The position numbers were made by a program, and so were the translations under genes. From Candidatus Peribacterales bacterium (GTDB lineage Bacteria; Patescibacteriota; Gracilibacteria; Peribacterales; Peribacteraceae): a stretch of DNA of 64,000 bases. This document shows positions 25,247 through 34,061 of this stretch, piece after piece. The notes below the pieces were generated by a model. The model searched no databases. It was not told where the DNA came from and was given only the letters and a program-made list of their open reading frames with translations. Where the stretch lies: the NCBI GenBank assembly GCA_020058765.1, contig JAGVDM010000005.1:1-64000 (forward strand), given 5' to 3'. Position 1 is the first letter of the stretch, and every line of letters starts with the position of its first letter.

Positions 25247-25269
25247 GAATGCAACGCATTCAGTGAATG
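25247..25269. promoter_or_regulatory. Overlapping palindromes upstream of the SLH gene
   Basis: GAATGC-AAC-GCATTC (25247-25261) overlaps CATTCA-G-TGAATG (25257-25269). They lie 36-58 bases upstream of the SLH gene start, a plausible operator. The GCATT/AATGC half-sites resemble the copper-island palindrome at 9689. Confidence 0.35.
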
Positions 25270-25431
25270 TGGCCTTTCTCTCATAGGAGACGTAGAACTG
25301 TATCTATCCTTACAGAAATGACGGAGGCTTCCTGGGGGAACTGACCGGGCGTGGATTCCCCTGGAAAAGTCTGCTATACGCCAGCCAAAGCGCCGCTATA
25401 GTAGGAAGCGTCTTCTTTACCTCATCTTTTC

Positions 25432-25929
25432 ATGCGCACCACTCACCTACTCGCCGTCACACTCTCTGGGGTTTTCTTTCTGGGTGCCTGTGCACCAGAT
25501 GCGCAGGAAGTACTGCTCGAAAATTACCTCACCCAAGCAGAAGAAATCGGCAATGAGCTTGTGGAAGCTGGCGCAAAATTCGAAACGCTCATGAATGTGC
25601 AGAACGATGCATTGGAATGGTCCGAAGCGGAAAAAGATGAGCTGAAAGCAATTGTGGAAGCGTTCGACGCCCTTACAGCAAAAGTAGAGTTCATGTCCGT
25701 GCCGGACATCCTGAGCGATATTCACCCACTGCTCGTCGAAGGTATTGGAGAAATGCGTACAGCAGTCGCTGCTATTTTGGATATTGCAAACGATCCTTCC
25801 AAAGCGACAGAATCTGCAATCGCCAGCATCGAAAGCCATGCGACTCGCGGTGAAGAGCTTGCGGATGAATACGTGGTGAAGATGGAAGCAGCTGTGGAAG
25901 CTGCGTACCCAGATGCATTGGAAGAGTAA
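25432..25929 (+). CDS. Secreted helical lipoprotein
   Basis: 165 residues. The signal sequence ends in a clear lipobox, FFLGAC|A, so the mature Cys is lipidated. The remainder is acidic and helical (LLENYLTQAEEIGNELVEAG), probably a helical bundle. No named family. TATAGT near 25397 is the likely -10, with a leader ending CCTCATCTTTTC. The next gene starts 9 bases after the stop. Confidence 0.75.
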   Translation: MRTTHLLAVTLSGVFFLGACAPDAQEVLLENYLTQAEEIGNELVEAGAKFETLMNVQNDALEWSEAEKDELKAIVEAFDALTAKVEFMSVPDILSDIHPLLVEGIGEMRTAVAAILDIANDPSKATESAIASIESHATRGEELADEYVVKMEAAVEAAYPDALEE

Positions 25930-25938
25930 GCTAGTTGC

Positions 25939-26745
25939 ATGTCTCTCTCTGCTGCCGATCTGCACACATGGATGAGCCGGGATGTACCGCCCGACTACGT
26001 ATCGCTCATCCGCCGGATGCAGTGCTACATAGAACCGGAAATTTCATGTTCTCGGTTCTTTGCTGATGCCTGCCTTGCTTCTCGGCAAACAGACGGGCTT
26101 CACAATGCCTCCCGAACCGAGCTTGGGGAATACATACACAACCATATGCATGGCGCGGCGTTTGTAGACATGCCATGCGGTTTGCATGCAGTACGAGATG
26201 CACAACATGATGTGGCAATCCCACCGCTTGCTGCTGCACTCGGGGCAATGTGTTGTATTGAGGTAGATTGCACGGCAGAAGTGATCGGCGACCGTATGCC
26301 GAATACGATTGACGTTATAGACGCTGCTGGAAACTATGTTCACGACAAGAGCATTGGTGACATCGGTAGCCGGAAAGAGAACGGTATGCCTGTATTCACC
26401 ATGCAAGATGATGTACTTGGCTGGCTCGCAAAAGCCAGTACAGAGCGAACCTTCCCTGTTGTGATCTACTTGTCGGCATTACAGCCACGGCAAGAGCTTT
26501 GTGATGATCCGGCGCAAGAAGCAGAAGTTGTGGTGCCGTACATCACGGCACTCTTCGACGAATTGGCACGGATGTGCGATCATCGTGATCTCATCATTCT
26601 GAATTCAAGCGATATGCTCGTGCAGGGCATCAACCAGGACGCATACCCGTTCATCCACCCTGCAATTGCGCTCCCAGAGCGAGGCTTCACGCTTGTACGG
26701 CGTTGCCCGCTTAACAAGGTACACGTATTTCTCCGGAACGGGTGA
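25939..26745 (+). CDS. Hypothetical protein, possibly methyltransferase-like
   Basis: 268 residues without signal peptide or membrane helices. The order AFVDMPCGL, then AMCCIEVDC, then TMQDDVLGWLAK and FPVVIYLSALQP resembles motifs I-IV of a Rossmann-fold SAM methyltransferase, but the glycine-rich motif is weak. I would not assign activity. It is probably cotranscribed with the lipoprotein gene 9 bases upstream. Confidence 0.5.
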   Translation: MSLSAADLHTWMSRDVPPDYVSLIRRMQCYIEPEISCSRFFADACLASRQTDGLHNASRTELGEYIHNHMHGAAFVDMPCGLHAVRDAQHDVAIPPLAAALGAMCCIEVDCTAEVIGDRMPNTIDVIDAAGNYVHDKSIGDIGSRKENGMPVFTMQDDVLGWLAKASTERTFPVVIYLSALQPRQELCDDPAQEAEVVVPYITALFDELARMCDHRDLIILNSSDMLVQGINQDAYPFIHPAIALPERGFTLVRRCPLNKVHVFLRNG

Positions 26746-26775
26746 CCGGCATAGAGCGGGTGCATAGTTGTTGAA

Positions 26776-26804
26776 TTGCCAATTCTCTCAAGATTCTGTA
26801 TACT
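26776..26804 (+). promoter_or_regulatory. Promoter of the polysaccharide deacetylase gene
   Basis: TTGCCA (26776-26781), 17 bases, TATACT (26799-26804), close to the vegetative consensus. The expected start is about 26811. Confidence 0.7.
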
Positions 26805-26814
26805 AAGAAGATTT

Positions 26815-26859
26815 ATGAACACACACATCTCCTCCCCTCTCCTCTCATGGGTGCACTAG
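26815..26859 (+). other. Short upstream ORF overlapping the deacetylase start
   Basis: ATG at 26815 lies about 10 bases after the -10 box, where leaderless genes here start. It opens a 14-codon frame (MNTHISSPLLSWVH) ending TAG at 26857-26859. The deacetylase ATG at 26847 lies inside it in another frame. If translated, ribosomes ending at 26859 could restart on the overlapped ATG. Confidence 0.4.
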
Positions 26860-27821
26860 TCCGCCGTTCCGCCGTTATTGCGGCCATGTTTATTTTTGCA
26901 CTGACAACAACAAGTGATGCAAAACTGAACGGAGAACTCGCAAATCCTAACGTACCAACCACCGTCCAACTTGAAGAGAAATCTCTCAATCGTAGATCTG
27001 GCCCGCATGCTATTCAAGACACCGATACGGCCAATACTGCTCGGGTCGAAGGAAATGCACCGAATCGTAGATCTGGCCCATATGCTATTGAGGAGACCGA
27101 TACGGCTATTATTCTGAATGCAGAAGGGGAACCAATTTCCAATAGGGATCTGTCAGAACTCCGGATTCCTATCCTGGTATACCACCATGTACGCGAACAC
27201 GAGGGGTGGGCAAAAAGCACATGGAGCTGGAAGATGACCGTATCTCCAACAAATTTCGATCAGCAGATGCAATGGCTGACGGATCATGGATACACGACAA
27301 TTACACTCGATACCTTGGTGAAAATTTTGGATGGCAAAAAGCAGGGACCGGAGAAACCAGTGGTACTCACATTCGATGATAACAATATCAATGTGTTGGA
27401 AAACGGACTGAATGCTATGACATCACGCGGGCACATCGGTGTGTTCTATTTGGTTGCGAATCGGTTGGATCAGCCCGGAGTAATCGGCCGCACCCATATC
27501 CCTGATTTGCTCTCCAAGGGTATGGATATCCAATCCCACACCATGTCTCATGCGGGGCTCACGAACCTGTCGAACGCACAAGCAACCACTGAGCTTGCCG
27601 AGAGCAAGCGTCTGCTGGAAGAGGCAACAGGAAAAACCGTACAGCACGTTGCGTACCCTCTCACGATGCATAATCAGCGCATTCGCGATCTCACCAAAGC
27701 GGCAGGATACGTCACAGGAACAATTATGGATCCACGCCCAATCAAAGGAACAGATGACCGTATGAAACTCGCGCGCATTATGATGACGGACGATACGAAT
27801 TTGGAGCAGGTGCTTCCCTAA
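26847..27821 (+). CDS. Secreted polysaccharide deacetylase (NodB homology)
   Basis: 324 residues. A signal peptide (MGALVRRSAVIAAMFIFAL) precedes a linker with two copies of a unit around RRSGP(H/Y)AI..TDTA (residues about 50-90). The catalytic domain starts near LRIPILVYHHV. The metal and acid motifs are LTFDDNN (usually TFDDG) and SHTMSHAGLTNLS (HxxxxH). Such enzymes remove acetyl groups from peptidoglycan or surface glycans. The change of the Gly after the Asp pair is unusual but leaves both Asp residues. The start lies inside an upstream mini-ORF and after a pyrimidine-rich tract. Confidence 0.85.
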   Translation: MGALVRRSAVIAAMFIFALTTTSDAKLNGELANPNVPTTVQLEEKSLNRRSGPHAIQDTDTANTARVEGNAPNRRSGPYAIEETDTAIILNAEGEPISNRDLSELRIPILVYHHVREHEGWAKSTWSWKMTVSPTNFDQQMQWLTDHGYTTITLDTLVKILDGKKQGPEKPVVLTFDDNNINVLENGLNAMTSRGHIGVFYLVANRLDQPGVIGRTHIPDLLSKGMDIQSHTMSHAGLTNLSNAQATTELAESKRLLEEATGKTVQHVAYPLTMHNQRIRDLTKAAGYVTGTIMDPRPIKGTDDRMKLARIMMTDDTNLEQVLP

Positions 27822-27835
27822 AGCATCACCCCCAG

Positions 27836-27863
27836 TGCAGTGGCGGATATATCCGCCACTGCA
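27836..27863. terminator. 28-bp perfect palindrome between convergent genes
   Basis: TGCAGTGGCGGATA followed directly by its exact inverse TATCCGCCACTGCA, with no spacer. As RNA it folds into a strong hairpin in either direction. It lies between the deacetylase and csbD stops and probably ends both transcripts, although no T-run is present. Confidence 0.6.
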
Positions 27864-27878
27864 TGGGAAAGACACAGA

Positions 27879-28103
27879 CTATTCCAGCCCGAGCTTCTCG
27901 CGGATGATGGCGATATTTTCACCTGTCTTGCGCTGAATTTTTCCCACCAAGGCCTCAATGTTGCCCTTCGTGGATTCCATATCGTCATCGATCATATCCC
28001 CCCAGAGTTCGCGGGCTTTCCCATGAATTTCCTTCCATGCACCTTCTGTTTGCATGTCATGGGCCATGTCCTGAGTATCTGTCGTGGATGGAGTACTACG
28101 CAT
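27879..28103 (-). CDS. CsbD-like stress protein
   Basis: 74 residues, starting MRSTPSTTDTQDMAHDM. The core AWKEIHGKARELWGDMIDDD followed by TKGNIEALVGKIQRKTGE is the CsbD signature, a small hydrophilic protein family induced by general stress in many bacteria; its molecular function is unknown. The start at 28103 follows a T-rich leader. The upstream in-frame extension encodes an implausible Phe-rich stretch. Confidence 0.85.
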   Translation of the reverse strand: MRSTPSTTDTQDMAHDMQTEGAWKEIHGKARELWGDMIDDDMESTKGNIEALVGKIQRKTGENIAIIREKLGLE

Positions 28104-28246
28104 AAAAAATGAGGAAAAGAAAAAAAGTGCCGGCAGAAATGAAGACGGACTTGTGAAGCGATCCTTACAGGGCATCCAAATCACATCAATGATGAAAGAA
28201 TGCACGCGCACTATCGTCATATGAAGTGCGCTACCCCTCTCCTTGT

Positions 28247-28423
28247 ATGAATTCCACTACCACCCTCGTTCATCAGCTGGAACAAGACAAAAAAGATGTT
28301 GAACGCAGTAGAATAGAGCTGCAGCGGCGCCTACGAGATGAGCGCCATCAACTTGATACCCAACGAAAGCTCCTGGAAAGTCGCATAGCAGAGATCGATA
28401 AACTATTTGCCGCATCGCAATAG
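28247..28423 (+). CDS. Small coiled-coil protein
   Basis: 58 residues, beginning MNSTTTLVHQLEQDKKDVER, almost wholly one charged helix with heptad-like Leu/Ile spacing (RIELQRRLRDERHQLD). No family recognised. ATG at 28247 follows the pyrimidine tract CCCCTCTCCTTGT. Confidence 0.55.
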   Translation: MNSTTTLVHQLEQDKKDVERSRIELQRRLRDERHQLDTQRKLLESRIAEIDKLFAASQ

Positions 28424-28512
28424 CGTTCGCTCAAAGGCGAAATTTCACAGAAAACGCTTCGGAAAGCGCAATATTCATGTAGAATATGTGCAATTCCTTA
28501 CAAGAGACTTTG

Positions 28513-29754
28513 ATGCCAGAAGACAATCAACAGCATGCTCCGAGCTTCCGATCGCTCGGTATCGCACCAGCAATTCTCGAAATTCTCGAAAAGCGCTCCT
28601 TTACGGTCCCCACACCCATCCAGCAGCAATCCATTCCTTCTGCTGTGGAGGGGAAAGATATCGTTGGCATTGCGCAAACCGGTACGGGCAAGACCTTTGC
28701 CTTTGGTATCCCGATGCTTCAGCGGCTCGCCGCAGGCAAAGGGCGAGGGCTGGTGGTAGTGCCAACACGCGAGCTTGCGGAGCAGGTGGAGCAGTCACTG
28801 AATATTTTCGCTCCTGCGTTGGGCATTCGTATGGCGGTACTCATTGGCGGTGTCCCCTACCCTCGGCAGTTCAATATGATCCGGAATAATCCGCGCATCA
28901 TCATTGCTACTCCCGGTCGTTTGAACGACCACTTGGAGAAAAAGACCATCACACTCAAAGAGGTGTCTGTACTTGTGCTCGATGAGGCGGATCGAATGCT
29001 AGATATGGGCTTTCGCCCACAGCTGAATCGCATTTTGGCGCACGTGCCTCGAGTACGGCAGACGATGCTCTTTTCGGCAACGATGCCTGCGGAGATCATG
29101 GAAATCGCGCGGCAGGAAATGCAGTTGCCGCTGCGTATAGAAGTGGCACCTGCTGGTACTACAGCCGCACAAATTCAACAGGAGATCTTCATGGTACAGA
29201 AAGCAGACAAATTGAAATTGCTTGGCGCTCTGCTCCAGGAGCAGAAGGGTACTGTGCTGGTGTTTTCCCGCACGAAGCACGGCGCAAAGAAAATCGCACT
29301 CGCCGTGCGCACTATGGGTCACACTGCTGCAGAGCTACACGCTAACCGCTCGCTGGGTCAGCGTCGCGAAGCCCTGGAGGGCTTCAAGCGCGGTAGGTAC
29401 CGCATTCTGGTTGCAACAGATATTGCTGCCCGCGGCATAGACGTTGCAGACATTGCAGTAGTTATTAACTTCGATCTGCCCAACGATGCATCGGATTACG
29501 TGCACCGCATCGGTCGAACTGCACGCGCCGGTCGCGAAGGAAAGGCAATTTCGTTCGCCACGCCCGATCAGGCGAAAGATATTCGGGAAATCGAACGCCT
29601 CATCCGTATCTCCATTAAGCGCGGAAGTCACCCATCGGTTCCCGCTGCCCACGCTCCGCAGCATCGCGCGCCACAGACCTACGGGGAACAACGCCAGGGC
29701 GCCCGCCCACCGTTCCGGCGTTCCGAACGCAAGCCGTTTCGGCGCGGACGGTGA
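28513..29754 (+). CDS. DEAD-box RNA helicase (RhlE-like)
   Basis: 413 residues. All helicase motifs are visible in order: PTPIQQQSIP (Q), AQTGTGKT (I), PTRELAEQV (Ia), TPGRL (Ib), VLDEADRMLDMGF (II), FSATMP (III), VFSRTKHGAKK (IV), ATDIAARGIDV (V) and HRIGRTARAGREG (VI). The short basic tail (RPPFRRSERKPFRRGR) would bind RNA. It likely unwinds structured RNA in ribosome assembly or decay. The start is placed at 28513 because TAGAAT (28480-28485) directly abuts the earlier ATG at 28486, which therefore cannot be in the mRNA. Confidence 0.93.
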   Translation: MPEDNQQHAPSFRSLGIAPAILEILEKRSFTVPTPIQQQSIPSAVEGKDIVGIAQTGTGKTFAFGIPMLQRLAAGKGRGLVVVPTRELAEQVEQSLNIFAPALGIRMAVLIGGVPYPRQFNMIRNNPRIIIATPGRLNDHLEKKTITLKEVSVLVLDEADRMLDMGFRPQLNRILAHVPRVRQTMLFSATMPAEIMEIARQEMQLPLRIEVAPAGTTAAQIQQEIFMVQKADKLKLLGALLQEQKGTVLVFSRTKHGAKKIALAVRTMGHTAAELHANRSLGQRREALEGFKRGRYRILVATDIAARGIDVADIAVVINFDLPNDASDYVHRIGRTARAGREGKAISFATPDQAKDIREIERLIRISIKRGSHPSVPAAHAPQHRAPQTYGEQRQGARPPFRRSERKPFRRGR

Positions 29755-29757
29755 CAT

Positions 29758-29778
29758 GTACTACCGTTTTGGTAGTAC
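29758..29778 (+). terminator. Hairpin after the helicase gene
   Basis: GTACTACC, loop GTTTT, GGTAGTAC, an exact 8-bp stem 3 bases after the stop. The U tract after it is weak. Confidence 0.5.
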
Positions 29779-29874
29779 ACCCTTGAATTTCTAGAGCATT
29801 GCCCCTATGGTGACGCCCGCTTTGGGATCGAATGATCCCGAAAACGCACCCTTTATTTTTCTACATCTTCTTCA

Positions 29875-30519
29875 ATGACAATGCGCAAACTCACACTTTT
29901 GGCTCTCTCCTTGACCCTTGCGGCTTGCCAGCCTGCTGCTCCTAGCACAGATCAGGAAGCTCCTACGCCAGCAGAGCAACCAGCAATGGAGGAAAAACAG
30001 CCTGCTGACACTGCGACTGTCGCATTCAGCGGTACACACTCCGATATCGACGAAGCGAGCAGCAGCATTACCTTCAAGGGCACAAGTACGTTGATTGATC
30101 ACCCAGGTGAATTTGAGGACTTCAACGTAACACTCACTTTGGATGCAGCCGAGCCTGCAAACCTGGAAAAGGCAACGATGGAAATCACCATCGAAGTTGC
30201 CAGCGCAAAGACCGACAACTCGAGTGTGGACGCTCACTTGCAGCGTGAAGACTTCTTCGATGCAGCAAACCACCCACAGGTGACATTCGTATCCACGAAC
30301 ATTGAGGCTGGTACGGACAACATGTACCGCATTACGGGTGACATGACCGCCAAGGGTGTTACCAAGTCCATGACCATTGAAGCCACGATCACCGATGAAG
30401 GAATCAGCACATCCTTCAACTTCCCACGCAAGGAATTCGGTGTAGGCAACGACAGCTACGGCGACAAGCTCCTCTCCGAGGACATGCCTGTTGAGGCACA
30501 GTTCACGTTCGCCAAGTAA
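29875..30519 (+). CDS. YceI-family lipoprotein
   Basis: 214 residues. The signal peptide ends in a lipobox (TLAAC|Q), and a Pro/Glu-rich linker follows. The C-terminal 160 residues are a YceI lipocalin-like barrel: SSSITFKGTSTLIDHPGEF, VDAHLQREDFFDAANHPQVTF and MTAKGVTKSMTI. YceI proteins bind isoprenoid lipids in known cases, so a surface role in lipid or quinone binding is possible. ATGs at 29875 and 29881 are both feasible starts. A hairpin GGGATC-GAAT-GATCCC lies at 29824-29839 upstream. A strong terminator follows. Confidence 0.85.
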   Translation: MTMRKLTLLALSLTLAACQPAAPSTDQEAPTPAEQPAMEEKQPADTATVAFSGTHSDIDEASSSITFKGTSTLIDHPGEFEDFNVTLTLDAAEPANLEKATMEITIEVASAKTDNSSVDAHLQREDFFDAANHPQVTFVSTNIEAGTDNMYRITGDMTAKGVTKSMTIEATITDEGISTSFNFPRKEFGVGNDSYGDKLLSEDMPVEAQFTFAK

Positions 30520-30543
30520 GTAGAGTACGACTCTCACAAAGAA

Positions 30544-30576
30544 ACACCCCTGCATAAGCACAGGGGTGTTTTTTGT
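30544..30576 (+). terminator. Rho-independent terminator after the YceI gene
   Basis: ACACCCCTG (30544-30552), loop CATAAGCA, CAGGGGTGT (30561-30569), then TTTTT. Confidence 0.9.
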
Positions 30577-30647
30577 TTCATGCGCAATTCAACAGTATTC
30601 GCTGGCGGAATATCGCGGGAATCCCTATCCTGCCCCGGATTTCGCCT

Positions 30648-32444
30648 ATGAAGATACGCAACGTCGCCATCATCGCGCACGTCGACCACGGGAAAACCAC
30701 CCTGGTGGATGCACTCCTCAAGCAAGGAGGAGCATTTGCTGCTCACGAAACCGTGGGCGAATTGATGATGGATAGCAACGCACAGGAAAAGGAGCGTGGT
30801 ATTACGATTTACGCTAAGAACACCTCAATCAAGTACAAGGATTGTAAGGTGAACATTGTGGACACCCCTGGGCACGCGGACTTCGGATCGGAAGTGGAGC
30901 GTATTCTGCGCACGGTAGACTCGGTGCTGCTCTTGGTAGACGCACAAGAAGGCCCAATGCCACAGACGAAATTCGTGCTGAAGAAGTCGCTGGAGATTGG
31001 GCTCAAGCCGATTGTGATCATCAATAAGATCGACAAGCCTGCTGCCCGCCCCATGCAAGTGGTGGATATGGTATTCGATCTTTTCTCCGCTCTGGGAGCC
31101 AACGATGAGCAGCTCGATTTCGCCTATCTGTTTGCGATCGCGCGCGAAGGCATCGCCAGGAAAACTCTCGACGATCCTTCCACGGATCTCACCCCACTCT
31201 TCGATCTGATTATGGAGAGGGTACCGGAGGCGCAGCAGAATTTTACTGCTCCGTTCCGCATGCAACCAAGCTCGCTCGGGTATGATTCGTATCTCGGTCG
31301 CATTGGTATCGGCCGTGTGTACGAAGGAACAGTGAAAGCTGGTGACAAAGTCTTTGTAAAGAAGCCAGACGGTGAAACTCGTGCAGGCAAAGTTGCGAAG
31401 ATTTTCGTGAGCCAGGGACTCAAGCGTGCAGAGGTGCAAGAGGCTATTGCTGGTGACATCGTGATGATTGCTGGTATTCCAGATATCTACGTAGGCGAAA
31501 CGATTACTGCCGACGAAAATGCAGAACCATTGCCCGCACTCAGCATTGATCCGCCGACCATTTCCATGTTGTTCCTCGTGAACAATTCGCCGTTCGCAGG
31601 CAAAGAAGGCACGCTGGTGACGACCCGTCACATCAAGGCGCGCCTGGAGAAGGAAAAGGAAACAAACGTGGGACTGCGTGTAGAAGAAATTCCTGGCAGT
31701 GATTCGTACAAAGTGTCCGGCCGCGGCGAGCTGCACCTTTCTGTGCTGATCGAAGACATGCGACGCGAGGGATTTGAATTGCAGGTATCTCGACCAGAAG
31801 TGATCATGCGCGAGGAGGGCGGAACGCTTTTTGAGCCAATGGAACAGGCAATCATCGACGTGCCAGAGGCATACAATGGCACCGTGATCGACATGATGGC
31901 TCGACGAAAGGGTGAAATGCTCGACATGCGCACAGAGAACGGCCACACCCGCATGGAGTTCAAGGTTCCTACGCGCGGTCTGCTCGGCATGCGCGGAGAC
32001 TTCATCATCGAAACACGCGGCGAAGGAATTTTGAGCCATTCGTTCATCAACTACGAACCGTTCAAGGGTGAACTCCCTGGCCGCACCCGCGGCTCCATGA
32101 TTTCCATGGCCACAGGCGAGACCGTTGCCTTTGCACTATGGAATCTCCAGGAGCGCGGAAAGCTTTTCCTCATCCCACAAACAAAAGTGTATGAGGGCAT
32201 GATTATTGGCGAGAGCTCCAAGAGTGAGGATCTCTCTGTAAACCCAATGAAGGAGAAGAAGCTCACGAACATGCGCGCATCAGGGAGCGATGAAGCAATT
32301 CTCCTCACTCCAGTGCAGCCCATGACCCTCGAGCAAGCGCTGGAATACATTGCTGATGATGAGCTCGTAGAGGTGACACCGGCAGCCATTCGCCTACGCA
32401 AAAAGCACCTCAAAGAAAACGACCGCAAGCGCTCTGAGCGATAA
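30648..32444 (+). CDS. typA: Translational GTPase TypA/BipA
   Basis: 598 residues, full length. The GTPase domain has AHVDHGKTTL (G1), the switch region RGITI (G2), DTPGHADFG (G3) and NKIDKP (G4). Domains II, III and V follow, and the C-terminal part unique to BipA contains TRGLLGMRGDF and GRTRGSMISMATG. BipA binds ribosomes and aids growth under stress and 50S assembly. The start MKIRNVAII at 30648 matches the family; an upstream in-frame ATG at 30573 lies inside the preceding terminator and is rejected. Confidence 0.97.
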   Translation: MKIRNVAIIAHVDHGKTTLVDALLKQGGAFAAHETVGELMMDSNAQEKERGITIYAKNTSIKYKDCKVNIVDTPGHADFGSEVERILRTVDSVLLLVDAQEGPMPQTKFVLKKSLEIGLKPIVIINKIDKPAARPMQVVDMVFDLFSALGANDEQLDFAYLFAIAREGIARKTLDDPSTDLTPLFDLIMERVPEAQQNFTAPFRMQPSSLGYDSYLGRIGIGRVYEGTVKAGDKVFVKKPDGETRAGKVAKIFVSQGLKRAEVQEAIAGDIVMIAGIPDIYVGETITADENAEPLPALSIDPPTISMLFLVNNSPFAGKEGTLVTTRHIKARLEKEKETNVGLRVEEIPGSDSYKVSGRGELHLSVLIEDMRREGFELQVSRPEVIMREEGGTLFEPMEQAIIDVPEAYNGTVIDMMARRKGEMLDMRTENGHTRMEFKVPTRGLLGMRGDFIIETRGEGILSHSFINYEPFKGELPGRTRGSMISMATGETVAFALWNLQERGKLFLIPQTKVYEGMIIGESSKSEDLSVNPMKEKKLTNMRASGSDEAILLTPVQPMTLEQALEYIADDELVEVTPAAIRLRKKHLKENDRKRSER

Positions 32445-32517
32445 AGCTGTACGAGTGTGATAGAGAGAGAACACATTACGCTCGCGATACGCAGCGCAAT
32501 TGCGTACGATCGTACTT

Positions 32518-34050
32518 ATGCTTCGTACCATACTCTCTGTTCTCTTTCCTGTGCTATGTCTTACCGCATGCGCAGGAGATACGCCTGCTGCAGTGCCCGA
32601 ACCGCCAGCAATGGCAGAAGGGACAGCTGTGCCCGAAGCTCCCCAGCCAATCGCAGCGGATGAACCCATGGAACAGCTTCCTGCAGAGCTCTCTGTTGCG
32701 TACTTTGGCAACATGCGGCTAGTGGGCAGTAACCTGCAGCTCGTGAAGGTGCTCGACGACAACACTGCCTATACGCGCCACGAAATCCGATATAAAAGTA
32801 ATGGCCTCACGATCAGCGGCATCCTGAATATCCCCAAGGGTGAAGGGCCGTTCCCACTCCTGATTTTGAATCACGGGCACATCCCCCCGTCGATCTACAC
32901 GATCGGTCGCGGACTTAAGCGCGAGCAGGATTACCTGGCGCGGCAGGGATTTGCCGTACTGCACACCGACTACCGCGGGCATGGAGCTTCGGACCCGAGC
33001 CCAGATACGGTACGTATGGCCTACGATGCAGGCCTGGAATACAGCATGGACAGCGTGAATGCCGTGCTTGCGATGCGAGAAGCCAAGATCCCTGGGGTGG
33101 ATACGGAGCACGTAGGCATGCTCGGACACTCCATGGGCGGCGGCGTATCGCTGAATATCGCCACTGCGCGACCGGATAGTGTGGATGCAGTAGTGCTCTA
33201 TGCACCTGTGCATGCCGACGCATGGGAGAACTTCATGCGCTGGCGATCGGAACGCGATGAGGGCGACCGTACCCGTGAGCTCCTTGGCACACGCGAGGAG
33301 AATCCCGCTGCGTGGGACGCCCTCTCCTCCAAAACGTGGATCAAGGATATCGAAGACCCCGTGCTGCTGTTCCATGGTACGAACGACAAAGACGTGCCAA
33401 TTGCCTGGTCCGAAGATTTGCAGCAGACCATGGCCGCACACGGAAAAGCATTCCGCCTGGTGCGATACGAGGGTGAAGGGCATGAGTTCGGGCCGCAGTG
33501 GAACGACTTCATGCGTCAGACCGCGGCATTCTTCGACGAACATCTGCGACCTACACCAGCTGCCGCAACAAGCATCTACGATCCTCTGCGAGTAACAAAG
33601 AAGCCCTTTGGCATTCGCATTGATCCAGTCACTTCACCCGTACAACCAGAACGGTTCAGCGGGTACCACACTGGTGCGGATTTTGAGGTATTGCCAGGTG
33701 AAGAGCCGGAGACAATAGCAGTTTCATCCCTCTGTGAAGGGCTCATTGCGTACTCTGGTTCGGTGAATGGATACGGCGGAGTGGTGGTACAGACATGCCG
33801 TATGAACAATGAAGATGTCACCGTACTGTACGGGCACTTGAGCCCGGCATCTCTTGCGCCCAAAGGCACATCGCTTTCGCTCCAAGAGAAGATTGGCGTA
33901 CTAGGTGCTGCGCATTCCTCGGAAACCGACGGTGAACGTGCGCATCTACACCTCGCCATCCACCGCGGTTCAGCAGTGGAATTGCGCGGCTATGCCGCGC
34001 AGGAGAGCTCGCTCAGCGAGTGGATAGACCCTATCCCCCTCCTTCCGTAG
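32518..34050 (+). CDS. Lipoprotein fusing an alpha/beta hydrolase to an M23 peptidase domain
   Basis: 510 residues. A lipobox signal (VLCLTAC|A) is followed by an Ala/Pro/Glu-rich linker. Residues about 85-350 form a prolyl-oligopeptidase/dienelactone-type hydrolase with oxyanion loop LILNHGH, nucleophile GHSMGG (Ser205), a DKDVPIAW acid region and GEGHEFG His. Residues about 370-505 form an M23/LytM domain with all zinc-site residues: His384 and Asp388 (YHTGAD), His440 (YGHLSP) and HLH at 476-478. M23 domains cut peptidoglycan peptides. Both halves look active. TACGAT (32505-32510) within a palindrome supports the start at 32518. Confidence 0.85.
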   Translation: MLRTILSVLFPVLCLTACAGDTPAAVPEPPAMAEGTAVPEAPQPIAADEPMEQLPAELSVAYFGNMRLVGSNLQLVKVLDDNTAYTRHEIRYKSNGLTISGILNIPKGEGPFPLLILNHGHIPPSIYTIGRGLKREQDYLARQGFAVLHTDYRGHGASDPSPDTVRMAYDAGLEYSMDSVNAVLAMREAKIPGVDTEHVGMLGHSMGGGVSLNIATARPDSVDAVVLYAPVHADAWENFMRWRSERDEGDRTRELLGTREENPAAWDALSSKTWIKDIEDPVLLFHGTNDKDVPIAWSEDLQQTMAAHGKAFRLVRYEGEGHEFGPQWNDFMRQTAAFFDEHLRPTPAAATSIYDPLRVTKKPFGIRIDPVTSPVQPERFSGYHTGADFEVLPGEEPETIAVSSLCEGLIAYSGSVNGYGGVVVQTCRMNNEDVTVLYGHLSPASLAPKGTSLSLQEKIGVLGAAHSSETDGERAHLHLAIHRGSAVELRGYAAQESSLSEWIDPIPLLP

Positions 34051-34061
34051 CACCACGCTAT

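Noticed and set aside
30825-32039. 404-codon antisense frame in typA
   Set aside because: It mirrors the well-conserved typA gene. Residue content (many His, Cys, Arg) is typical of a reverse-complement shadow.
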